A DNA stretch of 64,000 nucleotides, from contig JAQGEQ010000043.1 of assembly GCA_034620365.1 (NCBI GenBank), positions 806,001-870,000 of the forward strand, read 5' to 3'. This document shows positions 42,201 through 55,679 of the stretch, piece by piece; the first letter of the stretch is position 1, and each line of letters starts with the position of its first letter. The DNA comes from Pegea sp. RAD2-039. Taxonomy: Eukaryota; Chordata; Thaliacea; Salpida; Salpidae. Both the position numbers and the translations under genes were made by a program. A model generated the notes under the pieces. That model saw only the letters and a program-made list of their open reading frames with translations, was not told where the DNA came from and did not search any database.

Positions 42201-42360
42201 AAAAAAATTATAAACTAAATTTGTCTGTTAGAAGATCCTACATTACAGACTTTGAATAGTTATATGCATTCGGCTATTACATTCCAAAATTAAAGGAAAA
42301 AAGTTCAGAAGTCGAAAGAAAAGAGTTTGTTGAAAGTTTAAACCCAAGAGGTACTCCGTA
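36279..42360. other. About 6 kb without recognisable gene between the two paralogous blocks
   Basis: Almost uniformly AT-rich. Minus-strand frames at 40339-40545, 40675-40923 and 42710-42925 have biased composition and no paralogue or splice support. The only patch of different composition is about 41820-42010, upstream of the next gene, where a promoter or leader is plausible. Confidence 0.5.
41832..41856 (+). promoter_or_regulatory. Candidate 5' flank motif cluster of copy B
   Basis: AAAGGCC, CATAAGAGCA (41840-41849) and GTGATGG occur in this order within 25 bases. The same three strings occur in the same order at 11957-12013 upstream of copy A, with longer spacers. The position 521 bases before the ATG at 42361 would fit a promoter or leader. 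No TATA box is seen here. Confidence 0.25.
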
Positions 42361-45300
42361 ATGGTGTGTTTCAAAGAGATAATTTGTCGTTACTTGTTTC
42401 TGTTGTGTTTTTGCTCATTTCTTAATATTTCATCTTCTGTAAAAGAAGCCCGAAAACCTTCAACAAAACTCATCAATAAAAGGAGTTTAAATACTGAAAA
42501 TGAAAACTCAGGTGAACATTTTTTTAGTTAAATATTTATTTTTAATATTTAGGCAGCGTAGACTTGCTAGTATGTTTATATCATCTATTCGGTAGTCAAA
42601 TTAGATAATTTAATATAAATAAATTATCAAGACTTCAAAATACCTTAATCGTCGTATTATATGTATTACGCATATTAATGTAAAGTGCTTTAAATATTAC
42701 TTCATTTTTTCAATGGAATTTTTTAAGTATTTCTTTTAAACTATTAGCGGAAGCTGGTTTTGAATAAGGAATTGTTTGACGAAATTGTTTTATTAAAGTA
42801 TTTTTATCAAGTAAATTTGTTTTATGATTTTTAAAGCACATTAAAAAGTAAAAACATATCAAGTTAAGAAACGAAAAGTATTTTATTGAGAGCAGTAGTA
42901 TAATTCTATTTTTTGTGTAGAACAATAGAAGCTAGTGAAAAGTTTAGAGAACATTTCTTAACTTTTAGCTTCTCAACTTTTTCTTTACATCAAATTTGTT
43001 AAAATAGAATATCTCTAACTTTAACTTTAGCAAGCTTAAGTTGGATAACATTTAGTCATTTATAATCATACTTACTCTATTTGGATAAAGATACTTAAAT
43101 TTTTGAAAAGGTCGATTTATTTATAAAAAAACAAATTTTGATTGTACTCTTATTTTTTTTAAATAAAAATAAATATTAAAATCTACTAATTAAAAAGTAT
43201 TAAATGTAGTTTTACCAATCTTAAAAAGTTCGGGTCTTGCAAATAAAAATAACAAGGAATAGTCAAAAAAAATCTCATTTTTGCTATTAATTCTTGATAC
43301 TACTCTTGTATAATAAACAATGCATCAATATTTGGTACCATTGTAAAGAGTAAATTTATGAATAGCGAACATTGAATTGACGGCTGCGAAATACAATACT
43401 AATTAAGCGTCAGAAAAAATGTTATATAAAATTGTACAGCAAAAGAAATATTTCGTAAATTTAAATCATCAGCTTTATTTACTATCAACACAGCATTATC
43501 ATACAAATTGTATTTCATATGATTACATATATTTATACAGCTTACAACTAATATTTAAATACAATATTTTAAATTAAGTGTATTTTAAAGCAACGTTTTC
43601 TTAATACAGAAGTGATTCAGTCTCCGTTGGATATTTTATTTATAGTTGACCAATCACAGACTTCAGATGTTAACTTGGTTGGAACAAAGTGTATATTACG
43701 TAAACTAACCGAAAAACTGGATCTTGGTTTTTACAACAAGGTTTTGAGTATTATTAATTAGTCGTCTTATTTTTTTAATTTCTAAAAGAAACTAATGTTT
43801 GTGTAAGTTTTCAAAAAACAGTTTGATTACTTGAGAAACCGGTTTGTTATCTTTGACAAATTTTCATTAAATAAAATTAAAATGTGATTAATTATAATCA
43901 AATAATTTTGTATCATTTTGTTTTGTTAAAAGTTTTCAAGTACAAATCTTATTAACCTTATTTTATTAATTTGCAATAGGGTCATAAACTATTTTCAGTC
44001 AGAAATTATTCTGTAAAAAATATTGACACAAAATAAACACGTGATTAAATTGAATATAAATTAAACCTAAATTTCATTACCAAAATACCACGTTTAAATT
44101 AAAGAAAAATTATTTAGTAATAGCTTTATCAGAAAAAATACAATTTAAGGACATTTGAATTTCTATTTAGTCCTTCTAATTTCTATTTTTTTAAATATAT
44201 TCTTTGTTTTGTAGTTTTAGTAAAGCTTCAAATCTTATAAATTTTACAAAAATTTATTTTTATTCGTGGCTTGTTACCATAACAACACGTTGATACTAAC
44301 TATATTTAATTTCCTAAAACTTTTTATCAAACGTAAACTATACCGCTGCTAGTAACGCTTCAAATTTTTTATAATTTGATGACATACAAGCTTTCACAAG
44401 TTAAATCTCACACAAACAGTTGAAATGCTGAGAAGGTAAATTTCAAAACACTTTTACACACAAACAACTCAATATAGATAACGTGTCTATTCGTATACCT
44501 TGTATAATTAACAATATTTCTCGCAGGTGCGGATGGCTCTGTTAAACCCAAAAGAAGTTCCTTCCATCACTTTTTCATTTCGTCGATATTATGACGCTTA
44601 CGGCTACTTACGAGGTAAGAAGAAGCTTATCTTTCGTTGAAGCATACAAAGTATCATCAGTAGACATATGTCTTATCTCATGTCATAGATATACAAAAGA
44701 TGCTTCAAATCTTGAGAAGTGACAGATGAGAGTTATTTTAGATTACTACATGTTTAAAAAGTTCTTAATCCGATACTTAAAAAAGTATAAAAGCTATAAA
44801 TTAAACACTAATTATTCCTGCAAGTGTTAAAATATTTATCATCTTTGTGGTCATAAAAACTTTCAGTGAACTTTTAAGGTCTGCAATCAAGCTTTACACA
44901 AAGAATCTTTTCTTTCGTATATCTCTTTGCTTTATACTTAAGAAGCTTCAGGTGTTAATGCATAAAATTTACCTTTTATCGGTCACTTCACAAAGTTTTA
45001 TTCTATCACAATGTAGCTAGACTTATATTCAAGTAGAACTAAAATAAATTTGGCAGGTTCTTGGCTAACTTTAACAATGGAATATCTATGCTATATTTTA
45101 TCTTATCAATTGTTGTGCATTTATCTACTGAAAACGTTATTTTGTATATGTGTTGCTTGCTTTTATAATGGAGATATTATCGATTAATGAAAAGTTGTTT
45201 AGAAATTGTTTAGCAACAGTTATACTTGCATTTTTTATACTTACCTACATATTATTTACGAGACAAAGTTTATAGGGGATTTTTTTATAAAATCTATGAT

Positions 45301-48300
45301 TAATATTTTAAAACTAAATCTTACTCAAATAAGCAAACCGGCTTCATTTGATTTTAGTAGTAGTTTATAAAAGATAGAAAAATATATTATAGTTAGAATA
45401 ATTGTAGAATTAGTTTAAAAAAACTGAATCGTATTTTTTTTAAAGTGAAGTTTTTGAATTCACATAAAAATGATATAAAGAGAAAAACTTTCTATCCTAA
45501 GTTTTTAGCAAACGCGTTTTTTACTACAATAGTTGCAAGCTTTACTAAACACTTTGTATTTTTATCAGCTTTTGAGATGTTAGAAAACACGAAAAGTACA
45601 AGATTATACTTGGGAAGATCATTATCTAAAGCTCTTCAGAGAGTAATACAACCATCAGCTTCTTATGGAGCAAGATATAACATTGCCAAATTAATCATAG
45701 CCGTGATTGGTTCCCCGTCAATGGATAATATTTCAGAAGAAGCAATTAAGTTGATCGCAAGTCCTTATATTGCAACCGTTGCTGTTGGCTATGGAAATGC
45801 TTCAGAGGTTTTTCTATTTTATATATTTGTCAGAATGTTTTACACCACAAAAACTAACTGAAAATACGGATTAGTATTAGCAGCTTGAGGTTGTAAAACT
45901 ATTTCTAAATTTGATTTTATCTGGATAAAAAATGAGCTTAAGCATCTATAAAATATAAAATAGTTTATTGATCTCTATATAAATGCTTTTAAAGACATTT
46001 ACAAAGCTTATCAATCGTTTTAGGTTTAAAACTATTTGATACCGCTTATAGTTACAAGTGATTTGGGTAAAAAGTAGAAAGCAATAAATAAGCAACGTTG
46101 ACAAGTAATAGAAAGCTATCAGTTTATTTTGTAAAATGTGATTAAAAGTAATGACTTATCACAAGATTTATCTAAGATGTAATAAAACTAAAAGTTAGCT
46201 TACTTCAAATTAAAATGTGTTTATGTTTAACTCTTTGGAACTTCATAACAGAAAATTTTAGAAGAAATCTCAGGAGATCAATTGGGTGTGATTTATAAAC
46301 AAGGAAGTCTGTCAAATATTTGTAGATTGTGGCGTCCACTTTATAAAGTTATTCTGAAAAGAATTGATAGTAAGCTACTTACAACCTAATAGTGAATATT
46401 GCATTTAAACAAAATACTTCACCTGCTAGGTTTGTTTTCTACTCCAATAAAACCATTAAAAGAATTTCATCTTTATATAAGTGGTTCTACTAGCATTAAA
46501 ATTGGATGGAAAAGGCCAACAGACATCATAAGTTACTATATAATTAATTACTATCCTTTGAATATGGGAAACGATAACTTCACTGACACATTAAAAGTTG
46601 ATATTGGTAACTACAATTCTAAATAAAGTGCAACCAATACTGATCATTGGAATTTTTAAGAATGAAAATTTAAATTCTAAAATGTTTATTTTCAGGGCAA
46701 GAAGATACGATTAGCCTAAATAATCTGGATACTACAGTTTATAAGTTTGAAATAACTGCTTATGGTATTAAAAGGAAGTCATCCATCTTGACGGCTGTGT
46801 TTGATATGAGCTGTTCTGTGGTATCATCGGATATTTTGCTTCTGATTGATACTTCTATGTAAATATACAGTAAAGTTTACCTTATTCTAATATATTCTAT
46901 TTTTTGATTTAAGGGTAATATTTTCTTAAGGCAATTTAAAAATCATATATAAAATGTACTTATGCTGTTGAGAAAGTAATTAAAAGAATTTATGTCGATT
47001 TAGCTGGAGTAATTAGAATTAACTCTAAAGTGAATTTTTCTAATTTTATACTTGAAAGTTGATGTTGGGTTTAAATTTGCAATTAATCTAAACAATTGTT
47101 CCTTTATCAGTGTAAAAATTCAACTACTATTGGATCAGTATGTGTATGCATATTTAAATAGAATAAGTATAAGTTTTCTTAAATGACATAAAAGCAACAA
47201 TAAACAATGCTTACACAAGCAATACTAGTGTAAAGCATTTTTCTTACTATCAGCATAACTGTGGTAAACTTTAAGTTGCTATTTCAGTACTATATTCAAA
47301 CTCTAGTGTAGAAAGTTAAAGTAAACTTTATAGCCTAGGTAAACTACAAAAAAAACCTGAACTTTGCTCTAACTAAAATATGTTTATTTTTTTTATCCAA
47401 AAGTGTATATCTTATTTATAAATCAAGGATAGTTTATCTTTATTTATTCCGGCCAGTTATAAGCTTCTTTTATCGTACAATGGTTATAGATTCTTAAAGT
47501 ATTTCATCATTAATTTGTGTCTCTTTAGTGGATACTGTAAAAATTTAGATACATTTGTAAACATGTTAAAGAATTTTTAAAGATATTAAAAATGAACAAC
47601 AAAAACTTTGTTTTTGATTATCATATTAGGTATTTTTTTAAACAGTTTTTATTAAAATTTAAAAATAGGTTTAATTTACGAGCTAAGGTTCATATAAACT
47701 CTTTGCTAAAATTTAGATAGATAGCGTTTTACATAACTTTGTATCTAACAAATTTTAAATCACTACAAGAATTGTATCTCATCTCAGAGTAGATCAAGAT
47801 AGTTTTACAAGACTAAAAGAAGGGTTCCTCAAATCCTTTGTCCAAAGCTTTCTGATTGATCAAACAAAAACACGCATAGGTATCATACTTTATGCAAATG
47901 AGTCAAGATATGTGTCTCCGCTTTCAACTTATACTGATACAGATGATATTTTATGGCGATTAAATCACATCTAGTAAGCTCTTAATCAATTGTTTATACT
48001 CAATAGATAAGTTAACTTGAGGAATTATTTTTTAAATATATTTCGAGCTAAAGTTAATTACAACTAATGTAGTTAAAAATATTTACTTTTTATTTTAATA
48101 AGCCTCTATAAATCATTCTGCTTTTTGTAACATTTATTCATGATTGGTTCAACAACAACAAGTTTTACAGTTTTGAAAATGGTCTACGAAATACCGGAGT
48201 TGCTTTAAACTTTGCATACTTTCATGGTTTTGAATATGTCAGAAGAGCAGTTTTTAAAGCCTTAGTCATAGTCACTGATGGAATGTCTGAAGATGATTTG

Positions 48301-51300
48301 ATGAAACCTCTTCAGGTGTGTTTCTTTTTAGCTTTATAGAAAATATCACCAAATGTAACCTTCTAAAATAAGTCTTACAACAAAAACTGTGAATTGAAAA
48401 TGAATAAAATATTTTAATGTAAATATTTCTATAAGATGTTACATAAAGTATTTGATATTTTAAGAGAATATTTTCAGCCACTTTGACAAAACAAAACCTT
48501 GTCAGAAGTTTTAGTCTTGTTTAATCTTACAATTATTTGGATTATAAGCATTTTTTAACTGGTTATTATGACCAAAAAGTATAAAATAATTCTTAATGAC
48601 CTATTGATGACTAAGAAGGTCCCCTGTGTAATGATACACTGCATTGACATTTCAGTTTCAGCTTTTAAGAAAATTACCCAACCTTTAAGACACTAATTAT
48701 AGGTACAAACAGTTGCTGAATAAGATTCTATGTATTTAGAAAATATTTTAAAAAGCTATTCTAAATTTATCACAATGTAGAAGATCTCTATTGTTATATG
48801 GCAATATTAAACGGCTTCTTGTACCATTCAAATTGAATTATGATTCTAAAACCCTATAATCTTTAAGCAAACATTATCAGCTGATTGAAGCTAAATCTTG
48901 AATATGAAAATTACAGAAGCTAAAAAATGATCAAACATTAATTGTTCAAATCAACATCAATAGACATGAGAAGAGTAATGATCAGTGGACCTTACACCAA
49001 TTTGGTGATGAAATTTATTCAGTAACTTCATATGAGGAATTAAATTCAATTACTCTCACTTTAACAACAACTATCTGTAAAAAAGGCATGGACTATTATC
49101 AAGCAGGTACAGTTTAAGCAAACTTTTTTATACACTGTTTAACCTGTGAATCTCAAAATAATTAAGAAATATAAAAATAATAACTCCAAACTAAAACATA
49201 TATATATTGATAAAAATAATTGAAAAACATTTAATAATGGATTTTTTAACTTTTCTTAGCTAATCCACAACTTCTACCTCCACGTAATTTGATGATTAAC
49301 GATATTCGTAACACCTCTTTGGAAGTGAGCTGGGAAATAGATGAGTCCGATTTAATAACTGGTTTTGAAATTATAGTAATTAATACCGGCCAAGCATACA
49401 GCGTAGGAAAGCATCGTCGGTAATTCTATCTTCTAATTTTTTTTTCTAAAATGAATAAACAAAGCAGTTTTGCACTTATCAAATAAAATCTTTAATTGAA
49501 ACTATTTGTAGACATTTGGTACTATACAATCTACTACCTGGTCACTTCTACAATATATCTGTCAGTACAAAAGGACTGGGAATCGATAGCACCAGAATTG
49601 AAATTAGCGCAACAACTGGTATATAAATCGGTATTGAATTTTGTAAACATTTTCATTTCGAGTATGTCAAATGAAAACCACAAATAGTTTTATAGATAAA
49701 ATCAATAAGTAAATCTAAGTTAGAGAATTATCGATGACAAATCGAAAACTAGTTTTTATAAATCTAAAATTAAAAAGTTTATTCTGATTTGTTGATAAAG
49801 ATGTATTTCTGTTGTTTGTGACTAGTGTAAAGTCTTAAGATTTCTGATGAACAATTTTCGGTAATATTAATTTGTTGCAGCTAAAAACTGCAATTGTTTC
49901 TGTTAGTTATATTTGTATAAAAGTTCTCTTTCTCTAAGCTTTATTTTTGCTTTTAAATTATTTTTTTAATGAAGTTATCGACTTCTCTAATAACTTAAGT
50001 GATATTTATTACAATTAGATGAGTATTTACTGTGCTCATTTTACAGTAAAAGTTCTTACGATCAGCCTAAGAATTTCTTACAAAATGATGAATCTGAATA
50101 TAAAACTAACCATCTTTCAAATTATGTTTCATAACACAAAGTTTGTTTATGACTTCTTTATCTATCAGCTTTAAAGAAATATCAAAAAATGTTTTGAAAG
50201 CAAATTATTAGAATACACTTAAGAATGAGATATGTAAAGTATATAAAATATTTAAAGAACAGTTGGTTGTAAATGTTAATGATATGCAGCGTCTACAACA
50301 ATATTCTAGATAATGTGTCATAGAAATTAAATGTAAGAATTATTGTTTTTAAACTCTTGCTTTTTAAATGTAATGCATATAGTATGCAATATAATGATGA
50401 GTTTACCATAAAATGGTTGAGTATGCTCTAAATTTTAATCAACTCCAAAACAAACATAAATAACCATAAGTATTTCTTCAATTGCAATCAAAAATATCAT
50501 TAATTCGCTAAAGATTACTAATAACTTTTTTTAATATTATTTTTTGGAAAGATCTAAACAACCTTGGCTGTATCTGACAAATTATTTATTACTGAAGCTT
50601 GTAACCTACCAATTGCAGGATAATAAAACGACTTTTCTAAGTACATAACTGGCCTAATTTTGCATGAAACATCTAAATATACTCTTGTGATTAAAAATTG
50701 TTTTTGCTGCAGATATTTTACCACCAACTCTAAATAGAGCAATTAAACTCAATCAATCTAAGATTGAAATTAGTTGGAAGTATTCTTCAAATGATTTTGT
50801 TCATTTTCAACTGAAAATATTTGAAAGAACAACAAATGAATTAATAGAATCTTATCTTACAAGTAAATATTTGCTTTGTTTATCATATCTTATTAATAAA
50901 TCTTAGAATAGCTTTTATAACTATACACCATTTAATTTGTAAAAGATGGAACAAATAAAAAGTACATATCTGAAAAAACTGTACCAGGAACAGAATATGA
51001 AATTTGTGTTACTGTAATATACATTGATGGTGTTAGAAGTTCATCTAAGAGTTTGTTTATAACTACAGGTATTGATTTAAATGTATTTTTATTAAAAATG
51101 TGTGCTTCTTTAGAAGCCAATAGATTTATTCTGAAATTATTTAAAAATATGTTTTAAACACTTAGATTTACCAGTACCCAATCAATTTAAAGTTGACAAA
51201 ATATTTGAAACTCAAGTAAGAGTTAGTTGGAAGAAGTTAATGTTTCAACGACATGATACAAGCAAAAATCTTGCTTATCAAGTACAGGTTACAGACAATG

Positions 51301-54300
51301 TAGGAAATATACTTGCACAAAAAATAATTTCTAATAATACTTTGAGTTCGCATTGCTGGATAAAAAACTTAGCTCCTGGGCGAGAGCTAAATGCTACAAT
51401 ACAGGTTAATGAAAAGCAAAGTTGAAGAAGTAATTGAAACTGATACTAATATTTCTAAATGCTTCTTAAAAAAATATTCTCCTCATCATTTTATATTAAA
51501 CTTTAAATTTATAAATCTATAGTAAAATGTATAGCTGTAAAATACACAAGAGATAATACCTTAAATAATCATAATTTTATATGATAAACTAATTTTACCA
51601 GAAGAACCTGTACATGTAACACAGTAGGAAGATATTTATCGTTTATTTTCTAGGCTCATTTAGGTTCAGTTGAAAGTAAAGTTTACAAAATCAAATTTCA
51701 AACACGTCAAGTACAGTTGAGTCTTGATATTGCTATATTTGTCGAAATTTCTCCGTCATTAAGAGATTCTGAAGTTATAATGACTCTTGATTTCCTTGAG
51801 TTGATAGTAAATTCGTTTGATCATGACACCAAAGGATATACGAAGTAAGTAAATCACTAAAAAAACAAATTAACTTAATGCAACATTTACTGATTTTGTG
51901 AGCAATTTTTTACTTTAAATTTGAACTTGAGAAAGAATAATACATTTTAATAAATAAAAATCAAATTTAGTTTTAATGTACGTTTAAAAATTTTTATTAA
52001 TCAGTTTTGCATTGGTTCAATTGACAAACCAGCCAATAGAAATCATCTCTTTCAAAAGCTCATTAAATCGAAACTCAGTGGTTTCAAAACTTCGTGAAAT
52101 GATGCCACTAAACGGAGCATCAGTCCTGAAAGACGATCAGTTTGAACAGATTGTTCTGGTAATTTTTATCTGATACAAAATCGGTTTATACTTGAAACAT
52201 TAATCGATCAACTTTCTTGTGGGATATATACGTTGATATCAATCACCAATTGACGATGCCTTTTTTAATAGGACACATTTAAATACTCTCGCAGTGGAGT
52301 TCCAAGGATTATGATCTTGCTTAATACTAATCAACATTTTTCAAACCTAATGCCTGAATCTGAAGATCATTTTGCAAAAATCGGAATCACTTCAATTGTC
52401 CTTCAAATGTCTGTTCAAGCTGAAGTTCCATATTCAAAGTGATTTCCGATTTGTTAAGCGACAAATTATCAACAAATATTTTGTATATAGCAATAAGGCA
52501 AACTTTTATCAATTTCTTGAAATAATTTATTTTAATTTGCTTCAGTCATTCAATAATGCATCGATATGTGTTGGATACATTCGAACAACTTCGACTGGTT
52601 GTCAACTACGTCACTATAGATGCTATTCGCGCATATGAATATTTGCTAAAAGAAGTCAATCGTGAAAAGGCATTGCTACCTCACTCTTTAGCTGTTTTTC
52701 AAGATTCAGCAAAGTACAAATTTCAAAAAAAATTATTTTAAAAATGAAAACAAAAAATGATATCATTTTGAATTTGTATTCATCTATAGAAACAATATTG
52801 CTGAATGGTGGGCACCTATTGAATGGCCACATTACTATCAAATACAATTGAATGACGAAAATAGTGTTGTATGGAGAAAAAACATAACGGTTCGGTAATA
52901 TAATCTTTAAAATTGCTAATTTTCTAATTTTAAATCAGCTTCTAATTGAATTATCTTTGTGTTTAGCAGAAGAATTCACTACAGGCTACGTTTGATTGAA
53001 TCACTCAAACCTAACACTCTGTACAATTTAATTTTGAAAGCCTATTCTAAAGATAATTTTAGCGCTTGCTTAGCTGTGAATTTTAAAACTGACTTCAACA
53101 GAAAAATGTTGACAATTAAAAGAAGTTTGCCAATTAGTAAGTTTCATCTGTAATTTACATGATGTTGTTTTAAAGCTTCTGACTTTTATGTTAATGCTAG
53201 TATTTTCTAACCAAAGTACTTTCGGTTTATTGGCAAAATTTTCTAGTGAACTTTTGGAAAAGTGAAAAATCGACATTTCTAACAAATGGTCAATGTTGTT
53301 CAAGAAAAAATGCTAATCATCAAAGCTTAAGGCCGAGAGATATTCGCTACCTTTCAACAGTTTCCAAAAGTAATTAATCTTAATTGCAAAATCTAAATCT
53401 TTGAAATTTAAATCATGTCTACGATTTTTACGAAAAAAAATAGTTTTATAGAAGCTTCGAATCTTTCATTAAGTTTTCTATATTTTTAGTTAGTAAACAA
53501 TACTTTTGAATTCTAGAAGCAGGTTCTTGTGTGATTGCAGGAAGCAATTTACTCTTCTTGATCGATGACTCTAATCTCACAGCAGCAGAAGATTTTGTTG
53601 GAATCAAGTCAGAGCTGAAGAAATTAGTGAACTCATTAAGAATTGAACCTGTTGAAAAGTAAAACTAAAGTTGATTTGTAAAACAAGTCATCTTCTAACA
53701 TTAATGTTTAAAATTAAAAAGTCAACTAAATAATTTGATACTTAATTAGAAATTATATAGATTAAGCAACAATTAAATTAAAACAGACTGAAATTGGTAA
53801 ATATTTCTTTTCATATGTTGTTTAGTTGGTTTAGTAAACTTTAAAAATCCAACTAAGACGATTTACTTTTATTAATTTGTTTCTTAAACATTTTGTTGAT
53901 CCAGAACTGTCGAAGCTAAAAAAAGGCAGCTTTCCAGAAGAAGAACATTAAATAGAACTCCTGAACTGCTAGTCTACGGAGTTGGATTGTCTGTTATACA
54001 GTTTTCAGATCAACCAAAAGTTCATCTGCCTCTGTTGACTCGTATGTCTACAAAACAAATCTTTCAAAGTATCGATACACTGAAGCAACGAGGTACATTA
54101 AACATTCAAATATTTGAAGAAGCAAATTATAAAGTTAAATTCTAAAATTAACTTGATGTAGGTGGAAGCTCTTGTCTTAACAGAGCATTGAGGTTTATTG
54201 AAAACAACATTTGGAAACCGAAAAAAACATTTACAAGAGAAGTTCTTATACTGATTAGCAGTTCAAAATATAAAAGAAGAACTTTAAAGCGGATGGAAAA

Positions 54301-55673
54301 AATAAAGAAAACGGGTAAATTATCTTCTTTGAATTCTTTTTAAAAAGGATTCAATATTTAAGTTTATATAGTAAACCCAAAAATGTTGAAAATTACAATG
54401 AAGCCTAGAGAAAATTGGAAAATATTGTTTTAGGTGTTCGTCTTATCACAGCTGAGTTGATCAAAATTCAAACGAAAAAGACACATCACTCAAATTCAGC
54501 AAGACTCTTTAAATATAGCTTTAAACTACAAAATAGTAGTATCTTTGATCATCAAGATATTTTCAAGACAGTTAAAGATGCAATTTGTCAGTCAACAGTG
54601 ATAACAAATAAAAGTGAGTATGAACTTTAAACTGTTTACGAAAACTTGACTTTCTAATTTTAAGTCTTCGTTTTTAACATTGCTTAATACTATAAGTTAG
54701 CTGTTTAAACAATGCTTATGTATTCATTTTTTGATGAAACAGAAGTTAAAAGGAAATCAAAAAGTTCAAAAAACAATTTATCTTCTTCACCTAGTAATTG
54801 TACAAACTGCGTACAAGAGTCTGAAAAATTCCAAAAGACGTCTGGCAGTATGGTTTGTAGTTTGATCACTAGAATTTGTAATTACATATTACTAAAAAGC
54901 ATTAAATAGAATAAAATTTACTTGATACTTTCAAATAGATATTTTTATATATTCATTATTATGCTCTAGAATTGGTTTGCCTAGGATAAATGTTTTAACT
55001 GAAAACTGTTCAACTAACTTTGTATTTATTTACTTTATTTAAATTTAATTTTCTTTAATTATTTTACTAATATAAAGTCAGAAAAACAAGTCATAAAACT
55101 AACTATATCTGTGGGTTTAAAATAAAACGTTTTACAAAGCCGAACAATTTTTCGTTTTAAGGTCTGTTCGTATACATCTAAATGTAATTTTAATAACATT
55201 TTATACCTTGAAATTTCTATTTTTGTATGATCATTTTTCAAAATAGTATTTTAATTATAAATGAAGGAATTTAGTTTTTAATATAAAGTCTTCTCTTAAA
55301 ATTTTACAAAAGTAATAGTAAATACTAATAATTATATATTCTTTTAAATGATGAATTCAGTTTTTTAATTTGTTTTGATTGTAAGCTAACATCTAAAAAA
55401 ATGAAGTAAACAAAATAGTTTTGAATTTTTTTTTAATGTTTCATTCTTTAGGAAGTAATTTTAATTAAAAAATTCTGTAAACTTTTTTATAATGTTTATT
55501 AAAAAATATTAGAATAATTTAGAGAAAGAAATATTTATAAGAAAACTGAAATAATTAGCCAGTAATCAACTTTTAGCATTATAGACTTATCTTAATTTTT
55601 TAATTATTTTTTTTTATTTTAGACTGCCTTAGAAACAACAAAACTGACATCAAATAATCACAACGTCAAATAA
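42361..55673 (+). CDS. Secreted multi-domain VWA/FN3 matrix protein, copy B, without collagen helix (28 exons, 1421 residues)
   Basis: Exons: 42361-42511, 43610-43740, 44527-44614, 45569-45807, 46252-46369, 46430-46606, 46696-46858, 47788-47973, 48171-48315, 48917-49106, 49260-49419, 49512-49618, 50713-50862, 50946-51068, 51166-51404, 51654-51844, 52005-52158, 52272-52438, 52546-52713, 52790-52894, 52970-53136, 53247-53369, 53517-53658, 53905-54092, 54162-54314, 54434-54613, 54743-54852, 55623-55673. A signal peptide (1-28) precedes VWA1 (about 51-242, motif DQSQT at 64-68), FN3, VWA2 (344-529, DTSIV, with a TDG motif), FN3, FN3, FN3, VWA3 (796-1005), FN3 (about 1005-1106), a basic linker and VWA4 (1150-1370, DDSNL). 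It is the tandem paralogue of 12336-36174. The tail (1370-1421) has no Gly-X-Y. If exon 22 read through its donor, the protein would stop at 53377 (1149 residues), as copy A can, but VWA4 would then lack a start. The acceptor before 52970 is tandem (tagcag), so one residue may vary. Confidence 0.83.
42361..55673 (+). repeat. Tandem duplication block, second copy
   Basis: About 13.3 kb against 23.8 kb for the first block; the difference is shorter introns, loss of the collagen exons and absence of a separate start for the last VWA part. Introns are not alignable by eye, so the duplication is old. Confidence 0.85.
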
Positions 55674-55677
55674 TAAA
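55672..55677 (+). terminator. Poly(A) signal overlapping the stop of copy B
   Basis: TAATAAAA: the stop codon at 55671-55673 overlaps AATAAA. This compact arrangement, also seen at BDH1, would leave almost no 3' UTR. Confidence 0.4.
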
Positions 55678-55679
55678 AG

